Assembly: GCA_030065125.1 (NCBI GenBank)
Contig: JASJDM010000020.1
Coordinates: forward strand, 62,001 to 126,000
Source of the DNA: Lysobacterales bacterium
GTDB lineage: Bacteria > Pseudomonadota > Gammaproteobacteria > Xanthomonadales > SZUA-38
DNA length: 64,000 nt
Reading direction: 5' to 3'
Shown in pieces: positions 26,783 to 35,778 of this stretch (the first letter of the stretch is position 1; every line of letters begins with the position of its first letter). Below the pieces are notes generated by a model. It was given only the letters and a program-made list of their open reading frames with translations, did no database searches and was not told where the DNA came from. A program made the translations under genes and the position numbers.

Positions 26783-28446
26783 GCGGCCGCGCGCGCAGAC
26801 TGTGGCTGCCGGGCGTGACAGCGGCACTGATGCTGGCAGGCGGTGCCGCCTACGTGGCCATGGTGGTGATTCCGGAAAGAAAGCTGGATTCCCGGCTGCC
26901 GCATATTGACGTAGCGAGCAGTGAAGCCCAGGTCGGCGCGAGCATCAAGGCCGCGGTTGCATCGCTACGGCGCAGGGGCGAGTCCGCCCAGGCGTGGGCC
27001 GGCCTGGCCCAGGTGCTGCATGCCCACGAAATGTTCGATGGTGCGCTGACCGCCTATGAGAATGCGATCCGGCATGCGCCGACTGACTACCGTTGGATAT
27101 ACCTGGCCGCGCTGGCGCAGCAGAAATTGGACCTCACAGCCGCCCGCGGCCGCTACGCCGCCGCGGCTGCCCTGAATCCGCAGAACCCCGCCTTCTATGT
27201 CAACTTCGGCGACCTGCTGCTGCAGCTTAATGAACCCCTGGATGCCAAGCAGAGTTACCGGAGGGCGCTCGAGTTGCGTCAGGAGCTCAGCCACGCCCAC
27301 TATGGCCTTGCGCGCATCGCCGTCCAGCAAGGGGACCTTCAAAACGCTCGTACGCTGCTTGAGCAGGCCAGTGCCCTGTCGCCCCGCCATGGGGAAGTCC
27401 ATACGCTTCAATCCCAGGTGCTCCGACGCCTCGGTGACGTCGACTCCGCGCAGCGCTCCGAAGTTTTGGCCCGCGCCAGCCTCACGAGCACCCGTCCAAA
27501 TGACCCCGTGGTCGCAGCCATGGAGGCGAAGGCGGTCAGCTCGACCGCCTATGCACGCCGGGGAGCCACCTTGGCCCGGCAGGGTGATTACGCCGCTGCA
27601 GAGCGGGCATTCCGCCGTGTTCTGGACATTCGGCCCGGAACGGCTACCGACTATTCCAATCTCGGTGGCGTCCTCGTTCGTCAGGGCCGAACCGATGAAT
27701 CCATATCCGTGTATGAGAAAGGCATGGCACTGGCCCCGGATGACGTCGAGCTGCTGAGCAATTTCGGCAGTGCCTTGGCCGACGCCGGTGACCCCCGGCG
27801 CGGCATTGAATTGCTGGAGCGGGCGGTAGCACTTGATTCGGGATACTGGCAGGCGCACCAGAACCTGGGCCTGGCTCGAGATCAATCAGGGCAGTCGGAG
27901 CTGGCCATCGGGCATTATCGAGACGCCATTGGGCTCAACCCGGCGGACCCGGGAGTCCATACCAATCTGGGCACCAGCCTGGCCAGGCTGGGGCAGTTGG
28001 AGGCCGGGGTCGAAGCCTGGCAGACGGCCCTGGAGATTGATCCCCGAAGCCTGGAAGCGCGCTACAACAGCGCGGTCGCACTGGTTCAGCTTGGACGTCA
28101 CGGCGAGGCGCTTTCACACCTGCGCGAGGGAGTCCGTCTCGCCCCCCGCAGCTCGAAATTCCTTTCCCTGCTGGCGTGGCAGCTGGCGACAGCGCCTGAG
28201 GGTCAACATCGGGATGGCGCGGAGGCACTCAGCATTGCGCAGGTGCTGTACCAGGCCGATCCAGCCAACCCCGAGCGCGGTGACCTGCTGGCTGCGGCGC
28301 TTGCGGAGAATGGGCGTTTCGACGAAGCCGTGAGCACTCTGGCCCGGGTCCTGACGCGTATTCCGTCGGGACATCCGTTGCGTGCCAGGTTGGAGGGGCG
28401 TGCCCAGCTCTATCGTCAGGGCAGTCCGTTTCGTCAGCCGGGGTAG
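26779..28446 (+). CDS. Membrane-anchored TPR protein
   Basis: 555 aa. One N-terminal transmembrane segment (residues ~8-30) is followed by about 12 tetratricopeptide repeats, recognisable by W/Y...LG...A...Y..AL.L.P patterns (e.g. AHYGLARIAVQQGDLQNART, NLGGVLVRQGRTDESISVYE, NLGTSLARLGQLEAGVEAWQ). TPR arrays mediate protein-protein contacts. The ATGA overlap with the UnbV/ASPIC gene suggests it assists export or assembly of that lipoprotein. CRTAC1-like and TPR genes are often adjacent in bacteria, which supports the pairing but not a mechanism. Confidence 0.88.
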   Translation: MSGRARRLWLPGVTAALMLAGGAAYVAMVVIPERKLDSRLPHIDVASSEAQVGASIKAAVASLRRRGESAQAWAGLAQVLHAHEMFDGALTAYENAIRHAPTDYRWIYLAALAQQKLDLTAARGRYAAAAALNPQNPAFYVNFGDLLLQLNEPLDAKQSYRRALELRQELSHAHYGLARIAVQQGDLQNARTLLEQASALSPRHGEVHTLQSQVLRRLGDVDSAQRSEVLARASLTSTRPNDPVVAAMEAKAVSSTAYARRGATLARQGDYAAAERAFRRVLDIRPGTATDYSNLGGVLVRQGRTDESISVYEKGMALAPDDVELLSNFGSALADAGDPRRGIELLERAVALDSGYWQAHQNLGLARDQSGQSELAIGHYRDAIGLNPADPGVHTNLGTSLARLGQLEAGVEAWQTALEIDPRSLEARYNSAVALVQLGRHGEALSHLREGVRLAPRSSKFLSLLAWQLATAPEGQHRDGAEALSIAQVLYQADPANPERGDLLAAALAENGRFDEAVSTLARVLTRIPSGHPLRARLEGRAQLYRQGSPFRQPG

Positions 28447-28471
28447 GGTGGGAGGCCTTTTGGCCGGCCAC

Positions 28472-29116
28472 CTATATGCCGCTGTTCTCCAGGATGCCGT
28501 GGCGAATGGCGAGGTGAGTCAGTTCGACATCGTTTTTGACGTCGAGCTTTTCGTAGATGCGGTACTTATACGTGCTGACGGTCTTTGGGCTCAGGGCCAG
28601 GCTCTCGGCGATCCGGCCCACCTCGATACCCTGTATCAGCATCATCATCACTTCCATTTCCCGGGCCGACAGATCATCAAAGGGTGATTTGTCAGCACCT
28701 GGAAGCAGCGACAGGGCCAACCGCTGGGCAATGTCCTTGCCAATGTAGCGGGTATGCCGGTGAACCGAGCGGATCGCGTCCACCAGTTCCTCGGCCGCGC
28801 AGCCCTTGGTCAGGTAGCCCGATGCACCGGCGTCCAGCAGATGGGTGGGAAACGGGGCTTCGGAGTGGACCGTCAGGATGATGACCTTGGCTTCCGGCAT
28901 GGACCGGGCAATCCTGCGCGTCGCCTCCAGACCACCGAGCCCTGGCATGTTCACGTCCATCATCACCACGTTGGGCTTCAGCTCACGCACCAGCCGCAGC
29001 GCCTGCTCCCCGTTGCCGGCCTCACCGACAATCTCCAGGTCCGGCTCTTTGCCGATGATGTGCGCGACTCCGGTACGCACGATGTCATGGTCATCGACCA
29101 GCAATACCCTGATCAA
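28472..29116 (-). CDS. uvrY: NarL/FixJ-family response regulator, UvrY/GacA-like
   Basis: 214 aa from TTG 29116, preferred because AAGGAG lies 6 nt upstream and it gives the GacA-type start IRVLLVDDHDIVRTGV. An ATG at 29143 would add nine residues. The receiver domain has the phospho-acceptor Asp in VVMMDVNMPG and the switch Lys in GYLTKG. The LuxR-type helix-turn-helix is LSAREMEVMMMLIQG...IAESLALSPKTVSTYKYRIYEKL. UvrY/GacA with BarA/GacS controls CsrA-antagonising small RNAs in gammaproteobacteria; the kinase is not in this window and uvrC is not adjacent. Assignment to UvrY over other NarL-type regulators rests on overall similarity. Confidence 0.85.
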   Translation of the reverse strand: MIRVLLVDDHDIVRTGVAHIIGKEPDLEIVGEAGNGEQALRLVRELKPNVVMMDVNMPGLGGLEATRRIARSMPEAKVIILTVHSEAPFPTHLLDAGASGYLTKGCAAEELVDAIRSVHRHTRYIGKDIAQRLALSLLPGADKSPFDDLSAREMEVMMMLIQGIEVGRIAESLALSPKTVSTYKYRIYEKLDVKNDVELTHLAIRHGILENSGI

Positions 29117-29270
29117 TTCAAACTCCTTGGTAGCCGCAAGCATCTTAGCCCAGAACTCCAGGTCTCTCTAATCGGGCTGCTCTAATTTATGACCGCGCAA
29201 AGCGTTGAATTTGTCGATCATCCGACGGGTAGCCCCGCCAGTCCAATTTAGCTATAGTTCGCCGCAGCCC

Positions 29271-29360
29271 GGAGGAGTGGCAGAGTGGTTGAATGCACTG
29301 GTCTTGAAAACCAGCAGGGGTGAAAGCCCCTCGGGGGTTCGAATCCCTCCTCCTCCGCCA
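29271..29360 (+). tRNA. serT: tRNA-Ser(UGA)
   Basis: A 90-nt gene with acceptor stem GGAGGAG/CTCCTCC, discriminator G and encoded CCA. The D arm contains GAGTGGTTGAATG. The anticodon stem-loop reads CTGGT-CTTGAAA-ACCAG with anticodon TGA. A long class II variable arm (CAGGGGTGAAAGCCCCTC) is present, and the T arm contains GGGGGTTCGAATCCCTC. All point to serine. A strong terminator follows directly. Confidence 0.97.
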
Positions 29361-29400
29361 GACATAAAAAAAGGCCCTGAAACGGGCCTTTTTTTATGTC
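29361..29400. terminator. Bidirectional intrinsic terminator after tRNA-Ser
   Basis: A perfect 17-bp stem: GACATAAAAAAAGGCCC pairs with GGGCCTTTTTTTATGTC around a 6-nt loop TGAAAC. A/T runs on both sides make it usable in both directions. Confidence 0.95.
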
Positions 29401-29418
29401 TGTCTGGAGAAAGAGGGA

Positions 29419-29520
29419 TCGAACCGCAACGCGGTTCGACAAAATTGCCGGGAGCAATTTTGGTGTGCGCAGCGAAGCGAAGCACACCCCGCAGGGGCTG
29501 GGTCCAGGGATGGACCCAGC
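29419..29520. repeat. Cluster of four consecutive perfect hairpins
   Basis: Within 102 bp: TCGAACCGC/GCGGTTCGA (29419-29439), AAAATTGC/GCAATTTT (29441-29461), GGTGTGC/GCACACC (29462-29488, loop with GCGAAGCGAAG) and GCTGGGTCCA/TGGACCCAGC (29497-29520). The four stems are unrelated in sequence. There is no plausible coding frame. It may be a structured RNA or a relic mosaic. Confidence 0.6.
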
Positions 29521-29634
29521 AATCCCGACTCTAACGAACCGCTGCATTGATCAGCTGAGATTTCCAAACTAATGCCGACAAACCCGCAGCGAGCGAAGCG
29601 AGTGAGGGGCCCCCTTGAGGGGTGAGGAGCGAAG

Positions 29635-29712
29635 CGACGAATAATCCCTCCTCCTCCGCGCTCCCCGTGGCTATACCTCAGATCTTTCGACGAATAACCC
29701 CTCCTCCTCCGC
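29635..29712. repeat. Two 25-nt direct copies related to the tRNA-Ser 3' end
   Basis: The copies at 29635-29659 and 29688-29712 differ at one base (CGACGAATAATCCC versus CGACGAATAACCCC, then TCCTCCTCCGC). Both contain the 3' acceptor sequence of the upstream tRNA-Ser. The second copy continues into CAGACATAAAAAA and a second terminator, giving 27 identical bases with the true tRNA-terminator junction. Confidence 0.7.
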
Positions 29713-29719
29713 CAGACAT

Positions 29720-29747
29720 AAAAAAGGCCCCAAAACGGGCCTTTTTT
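29720..29747. terminator. Bidirectional terminator downstream of rne
   Basis: AAAAAAGGCCC pairs with GGGCCTTTTTT around CAAAAC, with A and T runs on both sides. It ends the minus-strand rne transcript 26 bp beyond the stop codon. It is a diverged copy of the terminator that follows tRNA-Ser. Confidence 0.9.
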
Positions 29748-29772
29748 GCCTTCAAGCGTCAGGTGACACCCG

Positions 29773-32556
29773 TCAGGGGTTTGGCCCCGCCGACGGCGAC
29801 TTGTTGTCAGAAGATTCTGCCGGTTTGCCGTCCGTCTGGGCCGCGGGTTTCGCCGGAGATGGGGCCGGAGTCGCGGGCTGTGCGGGAGCGGCAGCAGGCT
29901 TGTCGACCGGGCGGGGCGCCGACTGCTGTGCAGGTGGCGGTGCGGGCTGCTGGACAGGCTGCTGTGCTGGCTGTTGAACAGGGGCCGGCCGCGGTGGGGC
30001 AGACTGCTGCGGGGCAGGCTGGGCCGGGGCCTGGCGAGGTGCCGCGTCAGGACTTTTCGCTGGCTTGGCGCTGGCGGCCTCACCACCACTGGATGAGGGC
30101 GTTGATGGGGCCTGGGCGCTTGCCGGCTTGTCGGTTTTCGGCGACGCAGATCCGGACGTTGATGGCTCCGGCTTCGGCGCGGACTGCTGACCAGGCTGGG
30201 TCGAAGCCGCGGAATCGGCAGGTCTTTGATCGGGACGTGGCGAATCGCTGCGTGCCTCGGTCGACCTGGGCGCTGCGGCCCGAGCTTCGGGTTTTGGCCG
30301 GGGTTGCTGTGGGGCCGACTGTGGGGCTGACTCTGGAGCCGGCTGGCCTTTGGGCGCCGATGCCTCGGCGGGTCTGGATGAATCCGCCGGCTTGTCGCCC
30401 GAAGGCTTGCGGGAGCGTCCCCGGCCCGTCTCGGCTGACCTGGGGGCCGACTTTCCACCTGCCGGCTCTTTGGCAGCATTGCCCCTGGTGCCATCAGCCT
30501 GCTTCTGTTCGGGCTTGGCCTGATTCTGGGCGGTCTGGTTGTTGCCTTCACCAGCTGCATTCTTCTGGCGCTTGCGGCCGCCGCGACGCCCGCGGCGGCG
30601 GCGCTTGGGGCCGCTCTTGGCGGTCTGGCCGTCACCGGCTGACGCATCCCTGGGCCCTTTGCCGCCGCCCTGGCCCGCATCGGCGGACTGGTCGGGTTTC
30701 CCCTTGCCGGTGGTTTTCTTGGTGGACCGGCGCTGGGAGGGATGCTTGGAGCGGCTCTTGCGCTGGGCGCCGGCGTCCTTGCGTGGCCCCTTGCTTTGGG
30801 TTTTCTTGCGCTGGGGCTTTCTCCGGGGCTTGCGCGCGGGTTCCGGCTCAGGTTCCTCGTCGGTGCTGAACAGGCCCTTGAACCAGGCCAGCAATCCGCC
30901 GGTGCCGTTGCTTTTTTCGGCAGGGGCGGCAGCGGTGGGCACCGGAGCCGGCGCCACGGGAGTCACGCCACTCACGGCCGGTTCCTCGCTGGACTTGAGG
31001 CCGTCCGCGGTGTTGGACGCCACCACCTCGGTTTCGGGGGCGTCCACCATTTCGTAACTGGCGTCACCGTCCAGGCGCAGGTCCTGTCGGCGAATCCGGC
31101 GAATCTCGAAGTTCGGTGTTTCCACGTGGGGTGAGTTAATCACCATGACCGGCACCCGGTGGCGCTGCTCGATCTGGGAAACGGAGTGACGCTTTTCGTT
31201 CAGCAGGAAGTTGCCCACATCGTTGGGCACCACGGCAATCACCTCGCCGGTAAAGTCCTTCATGGCTTCTTCTTCCACCAGTCGCAGCACCGACAGTGCC
31301 AGCGACTCGATACTGCGGATGAAGCCGTGCCCGTGGCAGCGTGGACAGACGTTCTGGCTGGATTCGTCCAGGGACGGGCGCAGCCGCTGACGGGACATCT
31401 CCAGCAGGCCAAAACGCGAAATCCGCCCAATCTGGGTGCGGGCGCGGTCCAGTCGCAGGGCCTGGCGCAGGCGGTCTTCCACCTTGCGCTGATTGCGGTT
31501 GTCCATCATATCGATGAAGTCGATCACCACCAGGCCGCCCAGGTCACGGATCCTCAGCTGCCGGGCAATTTCGTCAGCCGCCTCAAGGTTTGTGTTGAGG
31601 GCGGTTTCCTCGATGTCGCTGCCCTTGGTAGCCCGGGCCGAGTTGATGTCGATGGACAGCATTGCTTCTGTCTGATCGACCACGATAGACCCGCCGGAGG
31701 CCAGGTTGACATCCCGTGCAAAGGCAGACTCGATCTGGCTTTCGATCTGGTAGCGGGAGAACAGCGGCGTGGCGTTGTCGTAGTACTTGAGCTTGCGCAG
31801 GTTATGGGGCATGACCTGCTGCATGAACTCCTTGGCGTCTTCGAAAACCGGCTCGCTGTCGATGAGAATTTCACCAATTTCCGCCCGCAGGTAATCCCGC
31901 AGGGCGCGAATGATCAGTTTGCCCTCCTGGTAGATCAGGAACGGGGCCTTGCGTTCCGAGGCGGCAGTCTGAATGGCGTCCCACAGATGCTGCAGGTAGT
32001 CGAAGTCCCATTTCAGCTCTTCAGCCTCGCGCCCGACGCCGGCGGTGCGGACAATGAGTCCCATGTCCCGCGGAACGTCAAGCTGTCGCAGGGCATCCTT
32101 CAGCGCCTGGCGTTCTTCACCCTCGATGCGGCGGGAAACGCCACCCGCCCGGGGGTTGTTCGGCATCAGCACCAGGTAACGGCCGGCCAGGCTGATAAAG
32201 GTGGTCAGGGCCGCACCCTTGTTGCCGCGCTCCTCCTTTTCCACCTGGACCACAACTTCCTGGCCCTCGCGTACCGCATCCTTGATGCTGACCTTGCCAT
32301 CGCTGTCACTGGCGGAATTGCCGAAGTATTCGGATGAAATTTCCTTCAGCGGCAGAAAACCGTGCCGATCGGAGCCGTAGTCGACAAAACAGGCCTCCAG
32401 GCTGGGTTCGACGCGGGTGATGCGTCCCTTATAGATATTGGCCTTACGCTGTTCTCTAGCGGGGACTTCGATATCGAGGTCGTAGAGGGTCTGACCATCG
32501 ACGATCGCCACGCGCAGCTCTTCCGGCTGCGTGGCGTTAATGAGCATTCTTTTCAT
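29773..32556 (-). CDS. rne: Ribonuclease E
   Basis: 927 aa. Endoribonuclease that starts mRNA decay and processes rRNA/tRNA; a membrane-bound degradosome scaffold. N-terminal catalytic half: S1 domain ([20 protein letters not shown]); 5'-sensor/RNase H region; catalytic Asp residues in [14 protein letters not shown] and [16 protein letters not shown]; zinc-link Cys pair in [10 protein letters not shown]. From about residue 515 the protein is low-complexity: basic Lys/Arg-rich tracts ([11 protein letters not shown]) and then a Pro/Ala/Gln-rich tail ([20 protein letters not shown]). This is usual for the unstructured scaffold arm and poorly conserved. The >300-bp upstream region would provide the long leader through which RNase E commonly autoregulates. 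Confidence 0.97.
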   Translation of the reverse strand: MKRMLINATQPEELRVAIVDGQTLYDLDIEVPAREQRKANIYKGRITRVEPSLEACFVDYGSDRHGFLPLKEISSEYFGNSASDSDGKVSIKDAVREGQEVVVQVEKEERGNKGAALTTFISLAGRYLVLMPNNPRAGGVSRRIEGEERQALKDALRQLDVPRDMGLIVRTAGVGREAEELKWDFDYLQHLWDAIQTAASERKAPFLIYQEGKLIIRALRDYLRAEIGEILIDSEPVFEDAKEFMQQVMPHNLRKLKYYDNATPLFSRYQIESQIESAFARDVNLASGGSIVVDQTEAMLSIDINSARATKGSDIEETALNTNLEAADEIARQLRIRDLGGLVVIDFIDMMDNRNQRKVEDRLRQALRLDRARTQIGRISRFGLLEMSRQRLRPSLDESSQNVCPRCHGHGFIRSIESLALSVLRLVEEEAMKDFTGEVIAVVPNDVGNFLLNEKRHSVSQIEQRHRVPVMVINSPHVETPNFEIRRIRRQDLRLDGDASYEMVDAPETEVVASNTADGLKSSEEPAVSGVTPVAPAPVPTAAAPAEKSNGTGGLLAWFKGLFSTDEEPEPEPARKPRRKPQRKKTQSKGPRKDAGAQRKSRSKHPSQRRSTKKTTGKGKPDQSADAGQGGGKGPRDASAGDGQTAKSGPKRRRRGRRGGRKRQKNAAGEGNNQTAQNQAKPEQKQADGTRGNAAKEPAGGKSAPRSAETGRGRSRKPSGDKPADSSRPAEASAPKGQPAPESAPQSAPQQPRPKPEARAAAPRSTEARSDSPRPDQRPADSAASTQPGQQSAPKPEPSTSGSASPKTDKPASAQAPSTPSSSGGEAASAKPAKSPDAAPRQAPAQPAPQQSAPPRPAPVQQPAQQPVQQPAPPPAQQSAPRPVDKPAAAPAQPATPAPSPAKPAAQTDGKPAESSDNKSPSAGPNP

Positions 32557-32866
32557 CTAATTGTTCCTGCGGCGCGCTCATACCGAGCGATCCATCGTCT
32601 CGACGGAGTCGCGGGGAGGAGGTCTGGATTCCAGCACCCCCGGGCCGGATGGCTCTGCGGGAGCGCGCGCAATTCGTTTTTTTTCAACCTGCGGACCGTG
32701 TCCTGGGGACAGACAGCCCGCTCCCGAATCCGCGGAGTCACCGCGGTGGCGCCAGCTTGTTGTTTGCGGAATACCGCTATGGTGATACGCTCACTCCGAG
32801 CGCCAAGTGTCGCCATGACGGCCAGCCATTCAGCGGCGCGTCAGCCGCCTAATATAACAACCTTAC
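32557..32866. other. Divergent intergenic region between rne and rluC
   Basis: 310 bp without a supportable gene; the short open frames are shadow reading. It must hold the rne promoter and leader and the rluC promoter. An AT-rich patch (TAATATAAC, 32850-32858) just before rluC is a possible -10 area. No conserved rne leader hairpin could be assigned with confidence. Confidence 0.5.
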
Positions 32867-33805
32867 GTGGGTCCAGCAATCAAATCCGCCGTGTCAGAAT
32901 CCCAATCGGTACAACAACTTACCGTGTCCGACCAGGATCATGGCCAGCGCCTGGACAACTTTCTTCGAAAGAAGCTCAAAGGTGTGCCCAAATCCCTGGT
33001 CTATCGGCTGATCCGCAAGGGCCAGGTTCGGGTCAACGGCGGCCGTCGCAAAGCCGATTCGCGGCTGGCCTCGGGGGACCTGGTACGGGTTCCGCCGGTC
33101 AGGACCGCCAGTCGCGAGGTGTCGGTTCCCGAGGCGGTCCAGCGCCAGTTGGAAGACCGCGTGGTGTTTCAGAACGATCGCCTGCTGATCCTGGACAAGC
33201 CCAGCGGCCTGGCGGTGCATGCCGGCAGTGGCTTGAGCTGGGGGGTAATCGATGCCCTGCGCGAATCCCGTCGCGGTGAGTACCTGGAACTGGTGCACCG
33301 GCTGGATCGTGAAACCAGCGGCTGTCTGATGTTGGCCCGCAATGTTGAGGCACTGCGCGAGGCCCAGGGCTGGCTGAAGCAGGACCAGGTCATCAAGCGC
33401 TACCTGTGCCTGCTGGAAGGCCGTCTGGGTGATGAACGGACCCGGGTGGAGCAGCCCCTGAGCCGGATTCGGGGGCCAGGCGGGCAGTCCCGGAGCGTGG
33501 TTGATCCGGACGGCAAGTACGCGCTGACCCAATTCAAAGTGCTGGAACGGGGAAAACACCACAGTTTTGCCGAGGCGCGAATCCACACCGGGCGCACCCA
33601 CCAGATCCGTGCCCATGCGGCTTTCCTGGGCCACCCGGTGGCGGGTGACGATCTTTACGGCAGTCGTTCCGCCAGTCAGGCCTTCAAGAAGATCGGCCTG
33701 ACCCGTCTGTTCCTGCACTGCACCTCCCTGGAACTCCCCGACGGCACCATCGCCTCGGCCCCGCTGCCGGGTGAACTGACCCGGGTACTGGACAGGCTGG
33801 GGTGA
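32867..33805 (+). CDS. rluC: 23S rRNA pseudouridine synthase RluC
   Basis: 312 aa. Isomerises uridines 955, 2504 and 2580 (E. coli numbering) of 23S rRNA. N-terminal S4 domain (DQDHGQRLDNFLRKKLKGVP, then GQVRVNGGRRKADSRL). The catalytic domain has the RluA-family signature HRLDRETSGCLMLARN with the nucleophile Asp, RYLCLLEGRL, and ARIHTGRTHQIRAHAAFLGHP. Start GTG 32867; a second GTG at 32891 is possible. Divergent rne-rluC is the common gammaproteobacterial arrangement and supports the RluC call over RluA/RluD. Confidence 0.95.
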   Translation: MGPAIKSAVSESQSVQQLTVSDQDHGQRLDNFLRKKLKGVPKSLVYRLIRKGQVRVNGGRRKADSRLASGDLVRVPPVRTASREVSVPEAVQRQLEDRVVFQNDRLLILDKPSGLAVHAGSGLSWGVIDALRESRRGEYLELVHRLDRETSGCLMLARNVEALREAQGWLKQDQVIKRYLCLLEGRLGDERTRVEQPLSRIRGPGGQSRSVVDPDGKYALTQFKVLERGKHHSFAEARIHTGRTHQIRAHAAFLGHPVAGDDLYGSRSASQAFKKIGLTRLFLHCTSLELPDGTIASAPLPGELTRVLDRLG

Positions 33806-33828
33806 GGCCCTGACGGGCAGGCGGCGGA

Positions 33829-33846
33829 TGGCACATTCCTGTGCCA
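33829..33846. terminator. Hairpin between convergent rluC and CPBP-like gene
   Basis: TGGCACA and TGTGCCA form a perfect 7-bp stem around TTCC, 24 bp after the rluC stop. There is no T-run, so its termination strength is doubtful. Confidence 0.4.
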
Positions 33847-33896
33847 GGTGTCTCCGCCCAAAGGCTCCGGTCGCCCACCCCCGATTTTGGGTTCCT

Positions 33897-35348
33897 TCAA
33901 TGAAATAGCCTGGACCCAACCGCTCCCGAGTGAATCACCCAAGAGGGGGCCATGGTCAGGTATATGGCGCCCAGGGTGGCGTGGCTGAAGGCCAGTGGAA
34001 GAAGGGCCCGGAACTTCAGGAAATGAGCGACCAGCAGACCGCCCAGCAGCAGGGTGCCCAGCATCAGCTCGAAGTTGGGGTAGTGGGCCAGTCCAAACAG
34101 GATCGCCGCCAGCCCGGCGCCCAGGACTCGCCAGGAGCCGGTCAGCTGCAGGCACAGGCGCAGGAGGACCAGGCAGAGCACCAGTTGCTGAAAGCCGGCC
34201 CAGACCAGGTAGCCGACCCATCGAAGCGGCAATTCTTCCGGCGGTCCGTCCATAAAAACCGCTGGAACTGCCAGGACGATGGTGATGGATAAGGCCAGGT
34301 TCCAGGCCGGGCGTGAGCCGACCAGCTCGGGACGATCCTCCAGTACCGATTCCAGCACCAGCCAGATTAATGCTGCTGCCAGCAGCACGCCGGCCAGTCC
34401 CCAGGGCAGGGGGGCGCCGAGGTGTGTCAGCAACAAGCTGACCAGTCCAGTAACTCCCACCAGCTTCAGCCCGGCCTGCACGGGGCCGTTCAGCGACACT
34501 GCAAGCAGCAGCATGACGCTGGCGGCCACCAGTATGGTCCAGGACCAGGATGAGGCCGGAGCGCGCGCCACGGACTGATCCAGGACCAGGGCAGCGGCGG
34601 GGCGCGCGGCCTCCAGCTGGTCCACGGCTGCCAGTACCCGGGCGGTGGTCGGCCAGGGAATATCCAGGGTGACCAGTGCGTTGCGCGGCAGATCTGCGGT
34701 GAGTTTCGAAGCCGACCGGATGCGTAATTCGGGACGTTCGGGCAGCGGAGGTCCGCTGGGCTCCAGGCGTATCCAGTCCAGCTCCATGCCGGCAACGCCC
34801 TGGGCGACCGGGTGCACTCGGATGGAGGCGACGGTGCCGGAGAGGCCACCCCAGACGGCCTGGCCGTCTGTCTTCGGGTCGCTGGTCCACCGGACAGCCG
34901 ACAGGTCAGTTTTCAGAACCTGCCATCCAGGCCGCACGGGCAGGGGTTCGGACTGGTAGATGGTGCCGCCGTGGTCTTCCCGGAAATAGATGATGGCCTG
35001 GGTGGGAGTCCTGCTGTCCAGACGGATGCGCATCCACCAGCGTGAAAACAGAGTGGCATCAATGCGATCGCCATTGAGATTGAGTGACAGGTAGCCGCTG
35101 CCGCTGGCGGCAGGGACCTTCAGGGTGCCGCCATGGATCCGGCTGTCGTCAAAACCAACCGGTTGGGAGCCGACCAGGTCCTCGGTCTGCTCGAATTCCC
35201 AGCGAAATCCCTGGGCATTCTGCTGCGATGTGTGCCGGGCTTCCTGCTGCAGCCAGCTGGACAGGGCGTTCAGGCTGAGACTGTAAAACAGCAGAACTGC
35301 CAGACCAGCCAGGGCCAGGGTGATGCCCCACTGGAGCAGCCGGTTCAA
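33897..35348 (-). CDS. Multi-pass membrane protein, CPBP/CAAX-protease-like C-terminus
   Basis: 483 aa. N-terminal signal anchor (MNRLLQWGITLALAGLAVLLF), then a ~200-residue periplasmic beta-rich region (WWMRIRLDSRTPTQAIIYF, a carbohydrate-binding-like fold). About eight transmembrane helices follow. The last part carries CPBP (CAAX protease/bacteriocin-processing) hallmarks GLAHYPNFELMLGT and FSHATLGA, but the usual EExxxR motif reads WAGFQQLVLCLVLLR, with both Glu replaced by Gln. Proteolytic activity is therefore doubtful. Function is unknown. It follows the pterin carbinolamine dehydratase gene by 2 bp, on the same strand. Confidence 0.65.
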   Translation of the reverse strand: MNRLLQWGITLALAGLAVLLFYSLSLNALSSWLQQEARHTSQQNAQGFRWEFEQTEDLVGSQPVGFDDSRIHGGTLKVPAASGSGYLSLNLNGDRIDATLFSRWWMRIRLDSRTPTQAIIYFREDHGGTIYQSEPLPVRPGWQVLKTDLSAVRWTSDPKTDGQAVWGGLSGTVASIRVHPVAQGVAGMELDWIRLEPSGPPLPERPELRIRSASKLTADLPRNALVTLDIPWPTTARVLAAVDQLEAARPAAALVLDQSVARAPASSWSWTILVAASVMLLLAVSLNGPVQAGLKLVGVTGLVSLLLTHLGAPLPWGLAGVLLAAALIWLVLESVLEDRPELVGSRPAWNLALSITIVLAVPAVFMDGPPEELPLRWVGYLVWAGFQQLVLCLVLLRLCLQLTGSWRVLGAGLAAILFGLAHYPNFELMLGTLLLGGLLVAHFLKFRALLPLAFSHATLGAIYLTMAPSWVIHSGAVGSRLFH

Positions 35349-35350
35349 GA

Positions 35351-35680
35351 TCAGGCCGAGATCAGCCGGTCAATCTTTGCGGCGCATATGAAGTCATTTT
35401 CTGACAGGCCGCCGATGGCATGGGTCGTGAAGGTCAATCGGCAATGGTGATAGCCGGCGTCGAAATCCGGATGGTGGTCTTCCTGGTGTGCGATCCAGGC
35501 CATGGCGTTGATGAAAGCCATGGTCTCGTGGAAGTTGTCGAAGCGAAATTCTCGCACGATCCGAATGCCCTCCAGCTTCCACTGGGGAATCTGTGGCAGC
35601 AGGAGTTCGATCTGGTCCTGTCGCAAAGGCTCGGTGCCCCCTTCGCAGGGTGTGCAGGTTTTCCTGGTTAGGTCAGACAT
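35351..35680 (-). CDS. phhB: Pterin-4a-carbinolamine dehydratase
   Basis: 109 aa, family-typical. Recycles tetrahydrobiopterin-type cofactor by dehydrating 4a-hydroxytetrahydropterin after phenylalanine hydroxylation. Signature residues: WKLEGIRIVREFRFDNFHE, AHQEDHHPDFDAGYHHCRLTF (the active-site His triad, read in parts) and THAIGGLSENDF. Phenylalanine hydroxylase itself is not in the window. It is upstream of the CPBP-like gene and divergent from the esterase. Confidence 0.95.
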   Translation of the reverse strand: MSDLTRKTCTPCEGGTEPLRQDQIELLLPQIPQWKLEGIRIVREFRFDNFHETMAFINAMAWIAHQEDHHPDFDAGYHHCRLTFTTHAIGGLSENDFICAAKIDRLISA

Positions 35681-35778
35681 GATGGCTGTAAGGGTCCTTG
35701 TCGGGTTGATGAGACATGGCGCGATGATGAATCCGGAATGGTACAGTCATTGTGTTGCCCGGAGCGAGTCGATTACAC

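Noticed and set aside
29635..29712. Additional tRNA-Ser genes
   Set aside because: Only the 3' acceptor end is present in the copies; no D, anticodon or T arm can be drawn.
29394..30680. 428-codon minus-strand frame running through the rne tail and the tRNA-proximal hairpin region
   Set aside because: It is an out-of-frame reading of the repetitive Pro/Ala-rich rne C-terminus and the terminator repeats.
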